A stretch of DNA of 64,000 nt from Melastoma dodecandrum (Eukaryota; Streptophyta; Magnoliopsida; Myrtales; Melastomataceae). Below are positions 35,818-47,892 of this stretch, in pieces. The stretch's first letter is position 1, and each line of letters starts with the position of its first letter. The position numbers and the translations under genes were made by a program. The notes under the pieces are model-generated. The model saw only the letters and a list, made by a program, of their open reading frames with translations, ran no database searches and was not told the origin of the DNA. The DNA is taken from the NCBI GenBank assembly GCA_029817715.1, contig JARUPY010000465.1:5045001-5109000 (forward strand), read 5' to 3'.

Positions 35818-38800
35818 TGTAATACCCCAAATTTTAATAATAATAATAATAATAATATAAATCTAAAAAAAAAAATTCCCTAATCAATCCGAGATTTTAA
35901 AGGGAGATTTTTTCATCTAATTCCTCTCTTCCACATGCTATAATCACTCCAACAAAAAATATCTCATTCCCATTAAATAATATATCTTACCTTCTTTGTC
36001 TCGATGAACCTAGACACAATTCGCTTCACATTCCTAGCCAAAGTCTCCAATCAATCAGGCGACCAGATACGTAAAAAGATTTCAATCATTCTCCTTGAGG
36101 CAAATCAGAGATTCTCCATATCCCCATTCAGAGAATTATCAGACGATCCCCTATCAGACAATTAGAGAAACACACACGGTAAAAAATATGGGGATCTCTC
36201 GGATCCTTCTCCTTCATCAGAGAAAAATCCTCCGATTCTTCAGACAATCAGAGATCCTCGGAGATGTCTCACCTTGGATGCTCCACTTCTCCGGGAATCG
36301 GAGGCCAACTCCTCCTCCCTCTACCTACAACCGGGGGCCAACTCCTCCTCTATACAAATCAACGCCGGAGGCCAACTCCTCTCGATCTACATACAGAAAC
36401 CGGAGCCAAGGAATCCCCCTCTCCGGCGCTGACGAGTCGAAGCCTCCCGACCAGCCTATCAGCCGACGCCCTCCCGGCGTCGTTCATCCTCCTCGGGCCA
36501 CCCCGAGGCGAGGTAACCCCCTCGGTGAGACTTCCTCTCACTTTGCTAATTCCAGCATGCTTCTACCATGTTCGATATGCTGACTCTGTCGTTCCTTTTC
36601 TTTTTTGGCCTACCACACACACCATGGGGTGAGGAACGAGCCTTCAGACAAGGTCGTAACAGCCAAAGGACAAAGGACAGCCGGCGTGCCATCTCCCGTC
36701 GACACTTAACCACAACGTAAACAGGTCGTAATCATTTAAACTCCTCTCGAAATGCATTTTCATACGTTTTTTTTAGACCTCAAAGCTTTCACGGTAGCTT
36801 TGGGGTCGATTTGGCATTCATTTGTGGCACGAAAGTGTCGGGACATCTCCCGGCCTTCTATTTCGATTGTTTTCAGCGGCAACGCCTCAAAAGGCTCTTT
36901 TTTTTCAAAGAGGTTACGGACATTTTCGAACCTCGAACCCAAAAGGTCAAATGATCTACAATAAGTGATGATCTTGGGAATATTTTTATTTTAATTTTTG
37001 GTTAATCGATGACCAAGATATGCACCCCGAAACTAGCGCCACCTTCGCTGGCCGCAACAGAGCAGTCTGTCGCATTGTTACTTCCGGGGACATTGTTGGA
37101 GATCTAACCGTTGGATCTTGTTCAAATTTTTGACCAGAAACTAGACTTCAATATAATTGTTTTCATATATTAACTAACCGTTGAAGTTTCTGTAATAACG
37201 AGATACGACCTCGTGAACAGACTGTACACCAAGTGATGTCTGCCGAGCGTCGCTATTTCACTCTTTGCACAATACCCGCGGATCAAACCGTTGGAGTGTA
37301 CTTAAATTTTGTAAATATGTTCTTCACTTAATCTGTTGATTTTGAAATTTCATACACATTTTTTCACCATGTTGATGAAAAGATATCAATTTTTGTTCCC
37401 ACGGCTCAGGTCAGCCAAACTGGACAAGCTATTTATATTACTTTCAATTTTTGCATGAGCATATCTTTCGATCCAACCGTTGGATCTATGTGGAATTTTA
37501 CACACGAATTCTTCATTGCCTTAACACATAAATGAAGGGATCGAAGAGATTATGGCGGTGAAAAGTGGTGGGTGTCCACTAACGGCCCTTTTTTAGTTTG
37601 GGAAAGCTGGTGGCCGCGGTGGGAGCTGGGGTTCTTCCTGCGGGCACCCAATTAGTTCTCCCGGTAAAAAAACATTAGATATTCTTTCTGTGAAGTCCTT
37701 TTGCACTCCGATCGGACCTTCGAGGACTATGATATGATAGGAACAACGCTGTCGGTGCAAGCTGTTCCGCTTTTCCGGACAGCCAATTTAGTTCCTTGAT
37801 CTTGTCAGATTGCACCGTTAGATTTTTATAAAATTTTACATGCAAACTCGCCATTAAGTTTTTGATCTTGTGCTTTAAATTTTGATTAAATCAGACAATC
37901 CGAGTCAAAGTTATAGATTGCTTTCTGAACTATGCCTAATTCGTATTCGTTGTGTTTTGTGATTATACGACTCTTATTATTTGAACATTCTAACCAAATT
38001 TCCATTTTTATATTACATGAAAAATCAACAAACGATTTCGAGGATTCGACAAAGTGACTCTGAGGACACCCGTGGTGGAGGTACGTCACCAAAGTAGCCC
38101 AACTGATAAGCCTTTGCCGATGACATGCCATTCCGGCGGGCCACAGGTACAAAGGGGAGGTGCGGGCCTCTCGAAAAAAGATAGAAAATCCACATGTAAC
38201 GGGCCGTGGACCCAAGTACATAGGTCCACGTTCACCATCCTTCCCTGCCCCCTTTGATCTCAATAATTGTCCGTGCTTGGCCGCATGCCTTAGGCCCATT
38301 GGTTTATTGTCGCATGTTGTTTACTAAACAAATACGAGTTCGGGTCCAAAGCCTGAATCGGGTCCAACGCCCGTAAAACATTGACATGAGTTCGGAGTCA
38401 TGCCCGGATCGGGTCCAACGCCCGTTAAACAAAAGCAAATCTTTTGGTGCAAACGCCACCTCCCTTTTTCGCATGTTAAAATGTAAGAGTTAGTAAATAG
38501 GAATCCCCGAACCAACTGTTTTTTCCGACTTAAACAACTTTCATAAATAAAGTCGGTGGCGACTCCGTTTAGTTTACCTAGATTAAACAACAAAAACCTT
38601 TTTACGGAGCCATCATGGATGAGGGACTGACGACACGAGCCGCTCCCGATTCCTCCCGAAAGTTCCTCCTTCGGATCATGCTCCGCCTTTCGCCCGCCGC
38701 CTCTTAGGAAAACAGAGACGGTCGACGAGGGCCCGAGCATGCCCAGTTAGGAACCTAGGGAGGGACCACCCAATTCCCTTCCGCAACGTCCGACGCTCGA

Positions 38801-38924
38801 GTCGTGACGTCGACCGGTTGGGCCTTTGGGGAGCGGGCCCGGATCCTCGGGTTGTTCGAACCGCCTCGCGCGTGCTAGGCCGGAAGGCGCGCGCGTACAT
38901 CCCTGATGGCGACTCCGCTGGGGA
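35818..38924 (+). mobile_element. Gypsy-type LTR inserted in the copia 5' LTR
   Basis: Comparison with the 3' LTR shows 3.1 kb inserted between CCTTTAC and TATAAATGTG. The insert starts TGTAATACCCCAAATTTT, a start I associate with plant gypsy LTRs. It ends with TGGCGACTCCGCTGGGGA (38907-38924), which looks like an 18-base primer-binding site of the Tat/Ogre type. No gag or pol lies between. Within it are diverged repeats around an AACCGTTGGATC word at about 37100, 37285, 37466 and 37813, and a doubled GGGTCCAACGCCCG segment near 38360-38420. Open frames inside it are not genes. Flanking duplications are unclear: TGTAA/TATAA is possible only if the start is set 5 bases later. Confidence 0.75.
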
Positions 38925-39052
38925 ATATAAATGTGAAAACCGTACTAGTGGAATATACAGAGATTTATCCTCCTATCTTCTTCTTCTTCTTCTTCTTCTT
39001 ACCTTTCTGCATTTAATTGTTCTTGGCTTTATCGAACCTATTAAACTTCACA

Positions 39053-39064
39053 TGGTATCAGAGC
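39053..39064 (+). other. Primer-binding site of the copia element
   Basis: TGGTATCAGAGC follows the 5' LTR directly and is the classic copia site complementary to the 3' end of initiator methionine tRNA. Confidence 0.92.
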
Positions 39065-39104
39065 TTCACTAAGGCCAAACCACGCTAATCAAACGTTTTC
39101 CCAG

Positions 39105-42100
39105 ATGGAGAATCAGACTCCACTACCACCTACTTCTCTCTTTAGCCCTGGACAGCATCAAACCCCAGGTTCGAGCATCTCGGAAGGCATTGCAGGAAAT
39201 GGGGCTCAGATGCAGATCCCACCTGGGATTTTCTCCTCGATGGTAAAGCTGGATAGTAATAACTATCCTCTATGGAAAGGTCAGATCCTTGCAGCAGTAA
39301 TCGCAGGAGGCTTGGAGGAATTCATCTTTGGACAGAGCCAGCCACCAGCCCAGTACACTGACGAAGCTGGTCTTCTTACTAATCCCGAGTATCGCGGGTG
39401 GCAGCGAAATGACAAGGTGGTAATGAGTCTCCTCTTCTCTGCCCTCACTCCCGAACCTCTCAGTCAGGTCGTCTACTGCACAACCTCCCGCGAAGTCTGG
39501 GAAACGCTGAAGAATCACTACGAATCGACGTCCACAACCCGTATTATCAACCTAAGGACACAAATGCAGCAGCTGAGGAAGGAGGGACGCTCGATGTAGC
39601 AGTATCTCAGTAGTTTGAAGTCGCTGGCAAACCAGTTGGGTGCCGTTGGCGAACCAGTCAAATACAGTGACTATCTCTGGTATATGTTAGAGGGGCTTCC
39701 TGCTGAATACGATGCGGTGGTCACAGCGGTCTATAGCAGAGTGGATCAGCCCAGCATCGATGAAGTTCAGAACCTCCTAGTGAACTTCGAAATGCGACTG
39801 GAACGAAGACAGGGGTTAGACAACTACGTGCCTCAGGTACAGCTTTCTTCTCTTCATACTCGTACTGATCGGCCTCTAAAACCAACCTCCCAACCAACCC
39901 CAGTGTCCACTGCCTTTACCTCCCCCGTTTCCCCTGCCCTTACTCAGCCTGGCTTATTGGGTAGACCTCCCCCAAGACCTTACAACCCCACTACCCCACC
40001 ATTCCGACCAAATGCTTATCCTCGCAGCTTTGGCAAACCTAAACCCAGGTGCCAGATTTGTCAAAAACTTGGTCACACCGCAGTCAATTGTTACCACAGA
40101 ATAAACACATCTTTTCAGACCGCACCTCAAGCCTTTTCCACCACACTGTATCCCTCCTCTTACCCCTTTTCCTATCCCACACCACCTTACCAGACCCCAT
40201 ATCCACTCCCGACTCCCCACTCATATCATCCTCCATATACTCCACAACCAGCTTATCAAAACCCACAACCACAGATGCCAGCTCCCTCCTTCACACACCA
40301 CCCACTTCCCGACTCAGAAAAACAACAAGCCTCAGATGCCTGGCTCATGGATTCGGGTGCTACTCATCACATCACTCCCACCTCTACAGACCTGCAAAAT
40401 CTGTCTCTCTATACATGTATGTCATCGGTGGTAGTAGGCACTGGAAATTCAGCTCCCATTCTTCATATTGGACATACTTCCTTAGCTACTCGTTCTGGTT
40501 CCCTTCGCTTACAAAATGTCCTTCATGCTCCAGCACTCTCCAGAAAACTTGTTAGTATTTCCAAATTGTGCATTGACAATAATGTCACTGTTGAATTCAC
40601 TTCAACCTCTTTCTCTGTCAAGGACAACTTCAGCAATCGCACTCTTCTTCAGGGACAGATGGAGAACGGTCTCTACAAGCTGTCTTCCCATCTGCATCCC
40701 CGCCTCAGTAACTTCTCTCGGCCTACAGACTGTCTCGTCTCCACTCCTTCAGCATACTCCACCTCCAGAACCCCTTCTGTTGATAGAGCTACATGGCATT
40801 CAAGATTAGGTCATCCTAGTACAGCTATCCTAAATCGTGTCTTACAGTCCTGTAATCTGTCAAACAGCTCAAACAATTTACTTTTCTGTTCATCCTGTGC
40901 ACTGAGCAAGCACCACAGACTGCCATTCTCTTTATCGTCTTCTCGGGCTAGCAAACCTTTCCAACTAATTCATACTGATCTCTGGGGTCCTTCCCCCGTT
41001 CCCTCTGTCACTGGGGACAGATTTTTCATGCTACTTATAGATGACGCCACCAGGTTCACCTGGATCTACTTCCTCCATACCAAATCACAGGCCTTGTCAG
41101 CCTTTAAACAGTTTCATCAACTCATCTCCAATCAGTTCAATGCTTCCATTGGCACTGTCCGGTCTGATTGGGGTGGGGAATTCAGGCCACTTCAATCCTA
41201 CCTTCTTCAACACGGAATTGTCCATCAGGTGTCCTGTCCTCACACACCCCAGCAAAATGGGAGAGTGGAACGCAAAAATCGTCATATTGTTGAAGTAGGT
41301 TTGGCTATGCTCACTCATTCAGCAGTCCCACTTCACTACTGGGTATACGCATTCCATGAGGCCGTGTCAGTTATCAACATGTTACCATCCAAACTTCTCA
41401 ACTTCCAATCTCCAACTACTCTGCTGAATGGCTGTCCACCTGACTATCTTTTTCTTAGAGTGTTTGGCTGCCTTTGTTTCCCTTGCCTCCGACCATACAA
41501 CACACATAAGCTCGAGCCACGGTCTATATCCTGTGTATACATGGGTCGTAGTGCTTACCACAAAGGATATCTCTGTCTCAATCCAAAAACAGGCCGTCTC
41601 TATGTCTCTCGGGACGTCCTGTTCCATGAGTCAATGTTTCCTTTCCGACAGAGTCAGTCAACGTCTTCTAGTTCCCCACAGGTCCAGTCATATAGTCCTT
41701 GCTTCCTGTACCCAGTTAGCCCAATTCCTGTGTCACACCCGGTTCCCACAACTTCCTCACCTCTAGTCGCCTCCACTCCTACACTGCAGTCTCCTTCATG
41801 TCAGCCCCCTTCTTCTCTGCCCAGGATACACCCTAGTCCTACTACAACTGATGATGTACCTATCACAAAGGTTCAAAAAGGTGGGAACACTCATTCCATG
41901 ATCACCCGATCCAAGTCAGGCATATTTAAACCAAAAGCCTACTTCACCGTTCCGGATAACCAACCTCGAACCATACCATTACCTCCATCCCCCTATTCTA
42001 TCCCTACTGAACCATCCTCTCTCGTAGAGGCTCTTCAAGTACCAGTATGGAGAGATGCAATGCAGGCTGAACTGCAGGCACTGATGCTCAATAACACCTG

Positions 42101-43831
42101 GTCCTTGGTTCCTCGATCGCATGCACAGAAGGTGATAGGGTGCAAATGGGGGTCAAACTGCACTGTGATGGCAGCCTTGAAAGGTGTAAAGCCCGGTTGG
42201 TGGCGAAAGGTTTTCATCAGACCCCGGGGGTAGACTTCAGGGAGACTTTCAGCCCAGTGGTCAAAATGCAGACTATACGGATTATTTTATCTCTAGCTGT
42301 TACCTTTGCATGGCCATTGCGCCAAATGGACGTTCATAACGCCTTTCTAAACGGTGACCTGACAGAAGTTGTCTATATGGAGCAACCGCCAGGCTTCGAA
42401 GATCCCAATACGCCCTCTTACGTGTGCAAATTACACAAAGCTCTGTATGGACTAAAACAGAGTCCACGAGCCTGGTATCTCAAGCTGAGCACCTGTCTTC
42501 TGCAGTGGGGTTTTCTGGTGTCTAAGGCTGATGCGTCTATGTTTGTCCAATCCTCAAGTGGTGGTGTCATTATTGTGCTCATCTACGTGGATGACATCAT
42601 CATCACAGGATCAAACGTGCCCGGAATCTCTGCCCTTCTTCCTCGGTTACACAAGGAGTTTGCTTTGAAGGATTTGGGCAATCTCTCTTACTTCTTAGGG
42701 TTCCAAGTGACAAGGCAGGCTGGCAGTTTACATTTATGCCAAGAGAAATATATCACTGATTTACTGCGGAAGGCCACGATGGAGTCATGTAAAGGACTAG
42801 CAACCCCTATGGCTACAACAGGGGTTTTGTCTCGATACGACGGTGAAATATTACAGGATCCTACTGTCTACCGCAGCTTAGTCGGAGCACTTCAGTATTG
42901 TACAAATACACGGCCTGACATTAGTTTTTCTGTAAACAAAGCCTGCCAGTTTCTCAGCCAACCTACATCAGCTCATCTACAAGCTGTGAAGCGGATTCTG
43001 AGGTATCTGAAGGGCTCTCACTCTCTTGGTTTAACGTTTACAGCGGGTCAGTCACTCGACATCTCTTGCTTCACGGATGCTGATTGGGCAAGTTGTCCGG
43101 ACGATCGTCGAAGCACGAGCGGTTACTGTACTTTTCTCGACCCCAATTTGATATCATGGGCATCCCACAAACAAAGAGTTGTTTCCAGATCTAGCACAGA
43201 AGCTGAGTTTCGGAGTCTTGCAGATGGAATTGCTGAAGTTATGTGGGTGAAACGCTTGCTGGAAGAGATAAATGTTTCTGCGGCTGGGGCCCCTGTTCTC
43301 TACTGTGATAACCTGAGCACCTTATACTTGGCAGCCAATCCTATTCTTCATGCTCGCACAAAGCACATTGAGATTGACTTTCATTTTATTAGAGAAAAAG
43401 TTATAGCTGGGGAGATTCAGATATTGCATGTAGCATCTGAAGATCAGGTTGCGGATCCTTTAACGAAGGTAATTCCCACACATAAGTTTCTGTCTATTCG
43501 CAGTAAACTGACAGTCTCCCACAAACCGAGTACGGGGGTGAGCAGTGCCTCGGAGGAGGCAAGTTCGAAGGAAATGGAGGAACAAGAAGCAACACAGCAG
43601 GAAGTGGGAGATCATGTGCAAGACAGAGGAGGCTGGAACTGCAGGGAAGTGTTGAGAAAAGGAGTGTTAAACAGAGGAGGCGAAGGAGGTCAAAATTGCA
43701 GGGAAGTGTTGAATCAAGAAGAAGAATGGGCTGAGGAAGGCAGGATAAATCAAGGAGTAGGAGGTGATCATAAAATCAAGCCCAGTATGAGCATGAGCCC
43801 AGCACAGTCCACCCCCGTATTCGGCTGTTAA
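39105..43831 (+). pseudogene. Copia Gag-Pol polyprotein, disrupted
   Basis: A single copia-order polyprotein. Gag runs from 39105 (MENQTPLP) with a CQICQKLGHTAVNCYH zinc knuckle near 40050. Protease has WLMDSGATHH near 40345. Integrase has an HSRLGH...CSSC finger near 40800-40905, then HTDLWGP and a DDE-type core. Reverse transcriptase has the YVDDIIITG motif near 42587. RNase H includes TDADWASC and RSTSGYC, ending near 43500. Two lesions are visible: an in-frame TAG at 39597-39599 within gag, and a frameshift near 42150 just after the GCKW start of the reverse transcriptase. The downstream frame then stays open to 43831, running into the 3' LTR. The element is therefore not autonomous as sequenced. 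Confidence 0.93.
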
Positions 43832-44086
43832 ATTATAACTACCTGCACGGCAGCGTGTGTGCGTGTGCGTGCAGAGCAGAGCAGTAAGAGGCGCAGCAAC
43901 AGCAGAGCGGAGGGAGGATTTTCTGTTTTTCTGTTTTCTCCTTTACTATAAATGTGAAAACCGTACTAGTGGAATATATAGAGAGAGATTTATCCTCCTA
44001 TCTTCTTCCTCCTCTTCTTCTTCTTCTTCTTCTGACCTTTCTGCATTTCATTGTTCTTGGCTTTATCGAACCCATTAAACTTCACA
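43707..44086 (+). repeat. 3' LTR of the copia element
   Basis: 380 bp, TG...CA ends, uninterrupted. It is the reference that shows where the gypsy LTR cut the 5' copy. It contains a TATA-like ACTATAAATG word near 43945 that could be the element's promoter; in the 5' LTR this same word is where the gypsy piece entered. Confidence 0.93.
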
Positions 44087-44150
44087 CCACCGGACAGCTG
44101 ACTCCGCCTCCTCAGCCATTGAGACAGAATCCATTGATCGGAATGGGTGG
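44087..44150 (-). pseudogene. Calmodulin-like fragment, upstream part
   Basis: After the right CCACC duplication (44087-44091) the minus strand reads SVSMAEEAESAVRW. In uninterrupted DNA it continues as YDAD...LLGFEEF in the fragment at 35574. The EEAESAVR...YDADGDG text is typical of the CML38/39 family. The loop here reads YDADRCC, so the Gly and acidic positions are lost. Beyond about 44150 I see no match to the first EF-hand. Confidence 0.75.
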
Positions 44151-45079
44151 TCGAGTGAGAAGTTTTGATGTATTACTAGTATTGGATGAGTTTAAAGGGT
44201 TGTTTGGATTATTTGCAGATTGTCGGTATGATTATCGTGAATGGAAGGGGCGATTGATGATGTGCACAAGATTTTGATTAAATAAATGAAGGGAAAATAT
44301 ACAAATACCTCGTCGCTCTGGTTAACAAACACGGTTGAGAATATTTGCATGGAATTTTGTTCGATAAGTTCTCAAGTGTAAAGAAATACAGTGTTTATTC
44401 CTAGGAAAAGTACGTATAAAAGACATGGGATGCCGACCGATTCACTAAAACTAATTACAACGCGGCGACCCAATTTTTCTTATCGTGATTTACATATTTA
44501 TACTATAAACCAAAACTACATTCTAATATCTAGGAATAGTCTTCGTATCTAGTCATTTTCGCTTTTTAGTTGTATTTCAATGACATTCTTAGTCCGTGTT
44601 GTCAAATAATACTCACGTTGTTCGTTTGGATCGTACTAAGTAGTTGGTTTCCATTTATATCAATCACAAGCCAAATGACGAATTCTGTCCAAATTACCGT
44701 TGATCACGAAAATATTTCGTGTCTTAGGACACCTACTTTCAAATTTCATTAAATAATGTGTTAACCGCGAAATGCTATTTCCCGTAACACGTATCGAATT
44801 TTAATAAATACAATATAATAGTACTGAATTTACAACGTTTGGCGTTGTACACCAGGAAGTGAATGAATATAAATATAATAAGTAAACAACAATATCGAAA
44901 TTTAATACAACGATACCGAGCTTCCAGCGTTACACTTATAGACATGACTCGAACGGGAAAACAACAAGAAAGACCTGGTGACACTTCACGACGATCGGGG
45001 ACGGACGATAGGTGATCGAGGCGAACTCCTTTCGTGGAATTTATTCACCTTGCGGAATGAAGGTGGCGATGGGTGTGGA

Positions 45080-45252
45080 CACTAAGGGCCTGAGGCTCAC
45101 CCTAGTGGTGGGTCGAAGGCGGGATTTGGTCGTCAAGGACCGGAGGCTCTTCCTGACTGTGGAGTGATGCGGGATTCAATCGTCAAGGATCGGAGGCTCA
45201 CCCTGACAGTGGAGTGAAGCGGGATTCAATCGTCAAGGGCCGGAGACTGTCG
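45080..45252. repeat. 50-bp tandem repeat, about 3.5 copies
   Basis: Units beginning GCGGGATTYRATCGTCAAGG start at 45119, 45169 and 45219, so the period is exactly 50. Each continues CGGAGGCTCNNCCTGACNGTGGAGTGA. A more diverged partial copy (CTGAGGCTCACCCTAGTGGTGGGTCGA) precedes them. The block is G/C-rich in an A/T-rich region. Confidence 0.8.
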
Positions 45253-45779
45253 TTGTTGTTGTTTTTGTGTAGAGAATCCAACTTAGTTTTTTATAGACGT
45301 CTTCAATCAGGTGATTGATGCAGTTGTTGATCTTCAATCACGTTATCCACTTTATCAGATTATTTGAGTAGTTGTGAACGACTAATTAAATATTTTAATA
45401 CATTTAACCACGTTCTTTAATTTGGGGAGAATTTGACTAAATATATTTTAATATATTTAGCCAAAGATAATCTGATTTGCTTAATATATTTTCACTTTAA
45501 ATAATATTTATATTAAATCAAAGATGTCGAGAGCTCTTCAATACATCAAATCTTCTTGAGACTGATTGAAGCTTTTATATAAAATCTTTACTTTCTCTGG
45601 TAACATATAGATTTTCTCGAGAGGCTCTTTCAATCAAAGATTCTTCCTCGAGACGCTCTTCTCGAATGACCTTTTCCGTATGTCTTTTTCGAGAGTGACA
45701 CACTCTTCTCGAGAAAGGCCGAAATTTTCATGTGTCAACAAGGCCCGATAACGAATGATTCATATCGGAAACAACTAAA

Positions 45780-46620
45780 ATCCCACCAAACGGAAGATTA
45801 ATTCGTTTTACGAAAAAATTTCTTAAATATATATGAAAAAATTTCTTAAAAATATTCGAATATTTTTTGTTGAAATTTTTGTAATTTACAAATAAGGCTT
45901 AGAGGACGAGAAATTATGAAAATTTCGAAAATCTACGAAAATTTTTCACGCTTTTTACGAAATTTTTTCGTCAATTACTGTAGATTTACGAATTGTCTTC
46001 ACTGTTTATTACGAAATTTACGGACTTTTACGAAATTTTAGAATGGGCTTCGTAAAATATACAAATTCTAACCATAAAATTTTCGTAAAACACGAAAATC
46101 TTTAGCTTTACTAAAATTTTCACAATGAGTTGAATAATGTTTGTAATAATTTTGTAAAAATATACGGGCTTTTACGAAATTTCGTAATCGGCATCGTAAA
46201 AATTTTCAAATTGAGATAGTAAATTTTTCGTAAATTATGAAAAATCATTATGAATAGTTAATAAGCAGTTATCGGGTTCGTAAATCTACAGTAATTTAAG
46301 AAAAAATTTTGTACGAAAAAATTTCATAATTTTCAAATCGGGCTCCGAATAAGAGAAATTACAAAAATTTACAAAAGAAATTTTGTACATTTTTACCAAA
46401 ATTTATCGTAAATTACTATGAATTTACGAACGCCTTAACTGTTTATTAACCGTTCATAAAAAATAATATCTTCTTTTACGTGTAATAGGTTTAGAGGTTC
46501 CGTAAAAGCTTTGTAAAAGATATTCATATTTTTATGAAATTTTAAAATGAGCTTAATAAAAATGTACAAACTCTAAAAATAAAATTTCATGAAATACGAA
46601 AAAATTTCGTAAAATGCAAA
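45780..46620. repeat. A/T-rich block of TTTACGAAA / TTTCGTAAA words
   Basis: Over 800 bases the words TTACGAAA, TTCGTAAA and AAAATTTTCGT recur many times on both strands. The text is close to self-complementary in many places. It looks like the interior of a non-autonomous DNA element or a decayed low-complexity repeat. I did not find clear terminal repeats. Confidence 0.45.
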
Positions 46621-47892
46621 AAAATGATTTTAGCCTATTCGTGAAACATGTCGTCAGATGGGAACACGACGACTGAGTTTCGATGCCTCGTGTAGATTCA
46701 TCCTGTCGCTCTGTAATGATACAAAGGATATGAGGGAAGAGATGTGACGACTTTGATGTCGATTGATTGCCCGATCTCTTCTCTTCTTGTAAATTATTTG
46801 ATGGCTGGCTGGATTCCATCCCCAATCCGATCGTTTCCTTCTCTCCCATGTAAAAATCCATAAACCCAAGTAACTCTGTGCCAATACATTTTTTTACATT
46901 GTTAGATGATGATCTCGACAAATAATAATACAAAACCTAATAATGACAATGGCATTAATTAATTAAACTTGACTAGTATGATTGAGATATGTTCACGTAC
47001 ATATCAATCATTGGCTCCCCCTAACACAGACACCCAAATCTTTTAATAAATATCTGGGCATGAAAAAGAAGTGGGCAAGTAAAGCAACACAACAGACACA
47101 TGCATGAATGCTTTTTCTTTATATCTTGTATTGTAATAAAATTAACACAACCCCCCGTCCTCTCGTTCTTCTACATTCTTTCTTTAACATTTATACTTGG
47201 CAATGCATTGATTTAATTTATTTGTATGAATTCATGACTAATTTACTAATATTCTTTTTCTTCTTTTACTCTTTCTTTCTGATACGACAACTGGCACATG
47301 ACTTCAACGGGGAGTACTTGTCCGGACCAGAGTTTGACGTCGAACAAACTACTTGGTTAGTGTCTTTTAAGTTTGTTTAGGGATCTGTCGGTGGAAGAAG
47401 AAGCCTCCCACACCCAGCGCCTGTTCTTCTCCTCCGCTCATCTCATCAACTCCTCTGCTTTTACTACTTAATTTTCCTATCGTTCATCCCTCCTCCCCAT
47501 TGTCTCGTTTGTACTAAATTGCAAGTGGGTACCGTCAAGATTGTTCCTTTCCGGGATAATCGAGGTGGGTTTCTTGGATTTTCGTTTGTTTCTTTCTTGG
47601 GGGGGGGGGGGGGGCAATTTCTAGTCGGCAATCACAGAGAGGGTTGTGATTTAGCCGTGTCTTCTTGTTCTAGGAATTGTGGGGGTGGAGGGAGATTGAT
47701 GAAAATGATGACTTTTGATTGATCGATCGGAGGAAGCAAGGAATTTACGAGGGAAGGAAGAGAGACATTTTTGTTTCTTTGAGTCGGTGACAAGAGTTTG
47801 AACTGATTTTTCGGGGGGGAGAGGAGGAGTCGTTGGATCTGAGGAGTCCATTAGTCCTGGGAAGACTTTGAGACGACTGCTCCGGAGAGGCC

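Larger units (their letters stand above)
35580..44086 (+). mobile_element. Ty1/copia LTR retrotransposon carrying a nested gypsy LTR
   Basis: The element begins TGTTGAATC and ends ...ACTTCACA, flanked by CCACC on both sides. The 3' LTR is 43707-44086 (380 bp). The 5' LTR is the same sequence but split: 35580-35817 and about 38925-39052. The two LTRs differ at roughly ten positions over the first 240 bases by eye, so insertion is not very recent. A methionine-tRNA primer site, TGGTATCAGAGC, follows the 5' LTR at 39053-39064. A purine-rich stretch lies at about 43655-43690 ahead of the 3' LTR. Both LTRs carry a TTC microsatellite near their 3' ends. It interrupts a calmodulin-like gene remnant. 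Confidence 0.95.
44151..47892. other. Intergenic region upstream of CESA7
   Basis: No gene is supported. It contains a 50-bp tandem repeat (listed separately), a TCGAGA-rich stretch at about 45590-45730, an A/T-rich repeat-like block at 45780-46620 (listed separately), and the presumed CESA7 promoter and leader from about 47100. A G-run at 47599-47614 lies 280 bases before the CESA7 start. Several small open frames show no domain. Confidence 0.4.

Noticed and set aside
36095..36632. Pro/Ser-rich open frames on the plus strand
   Set aside because: They lie inside the gypsy LTR and show no gag or other protein motif.
43857..44277. Plus-strand open frames with Ser-rich runs
   Set aside because: They are translations of the copia 3' LTR microsatellite and its flank.
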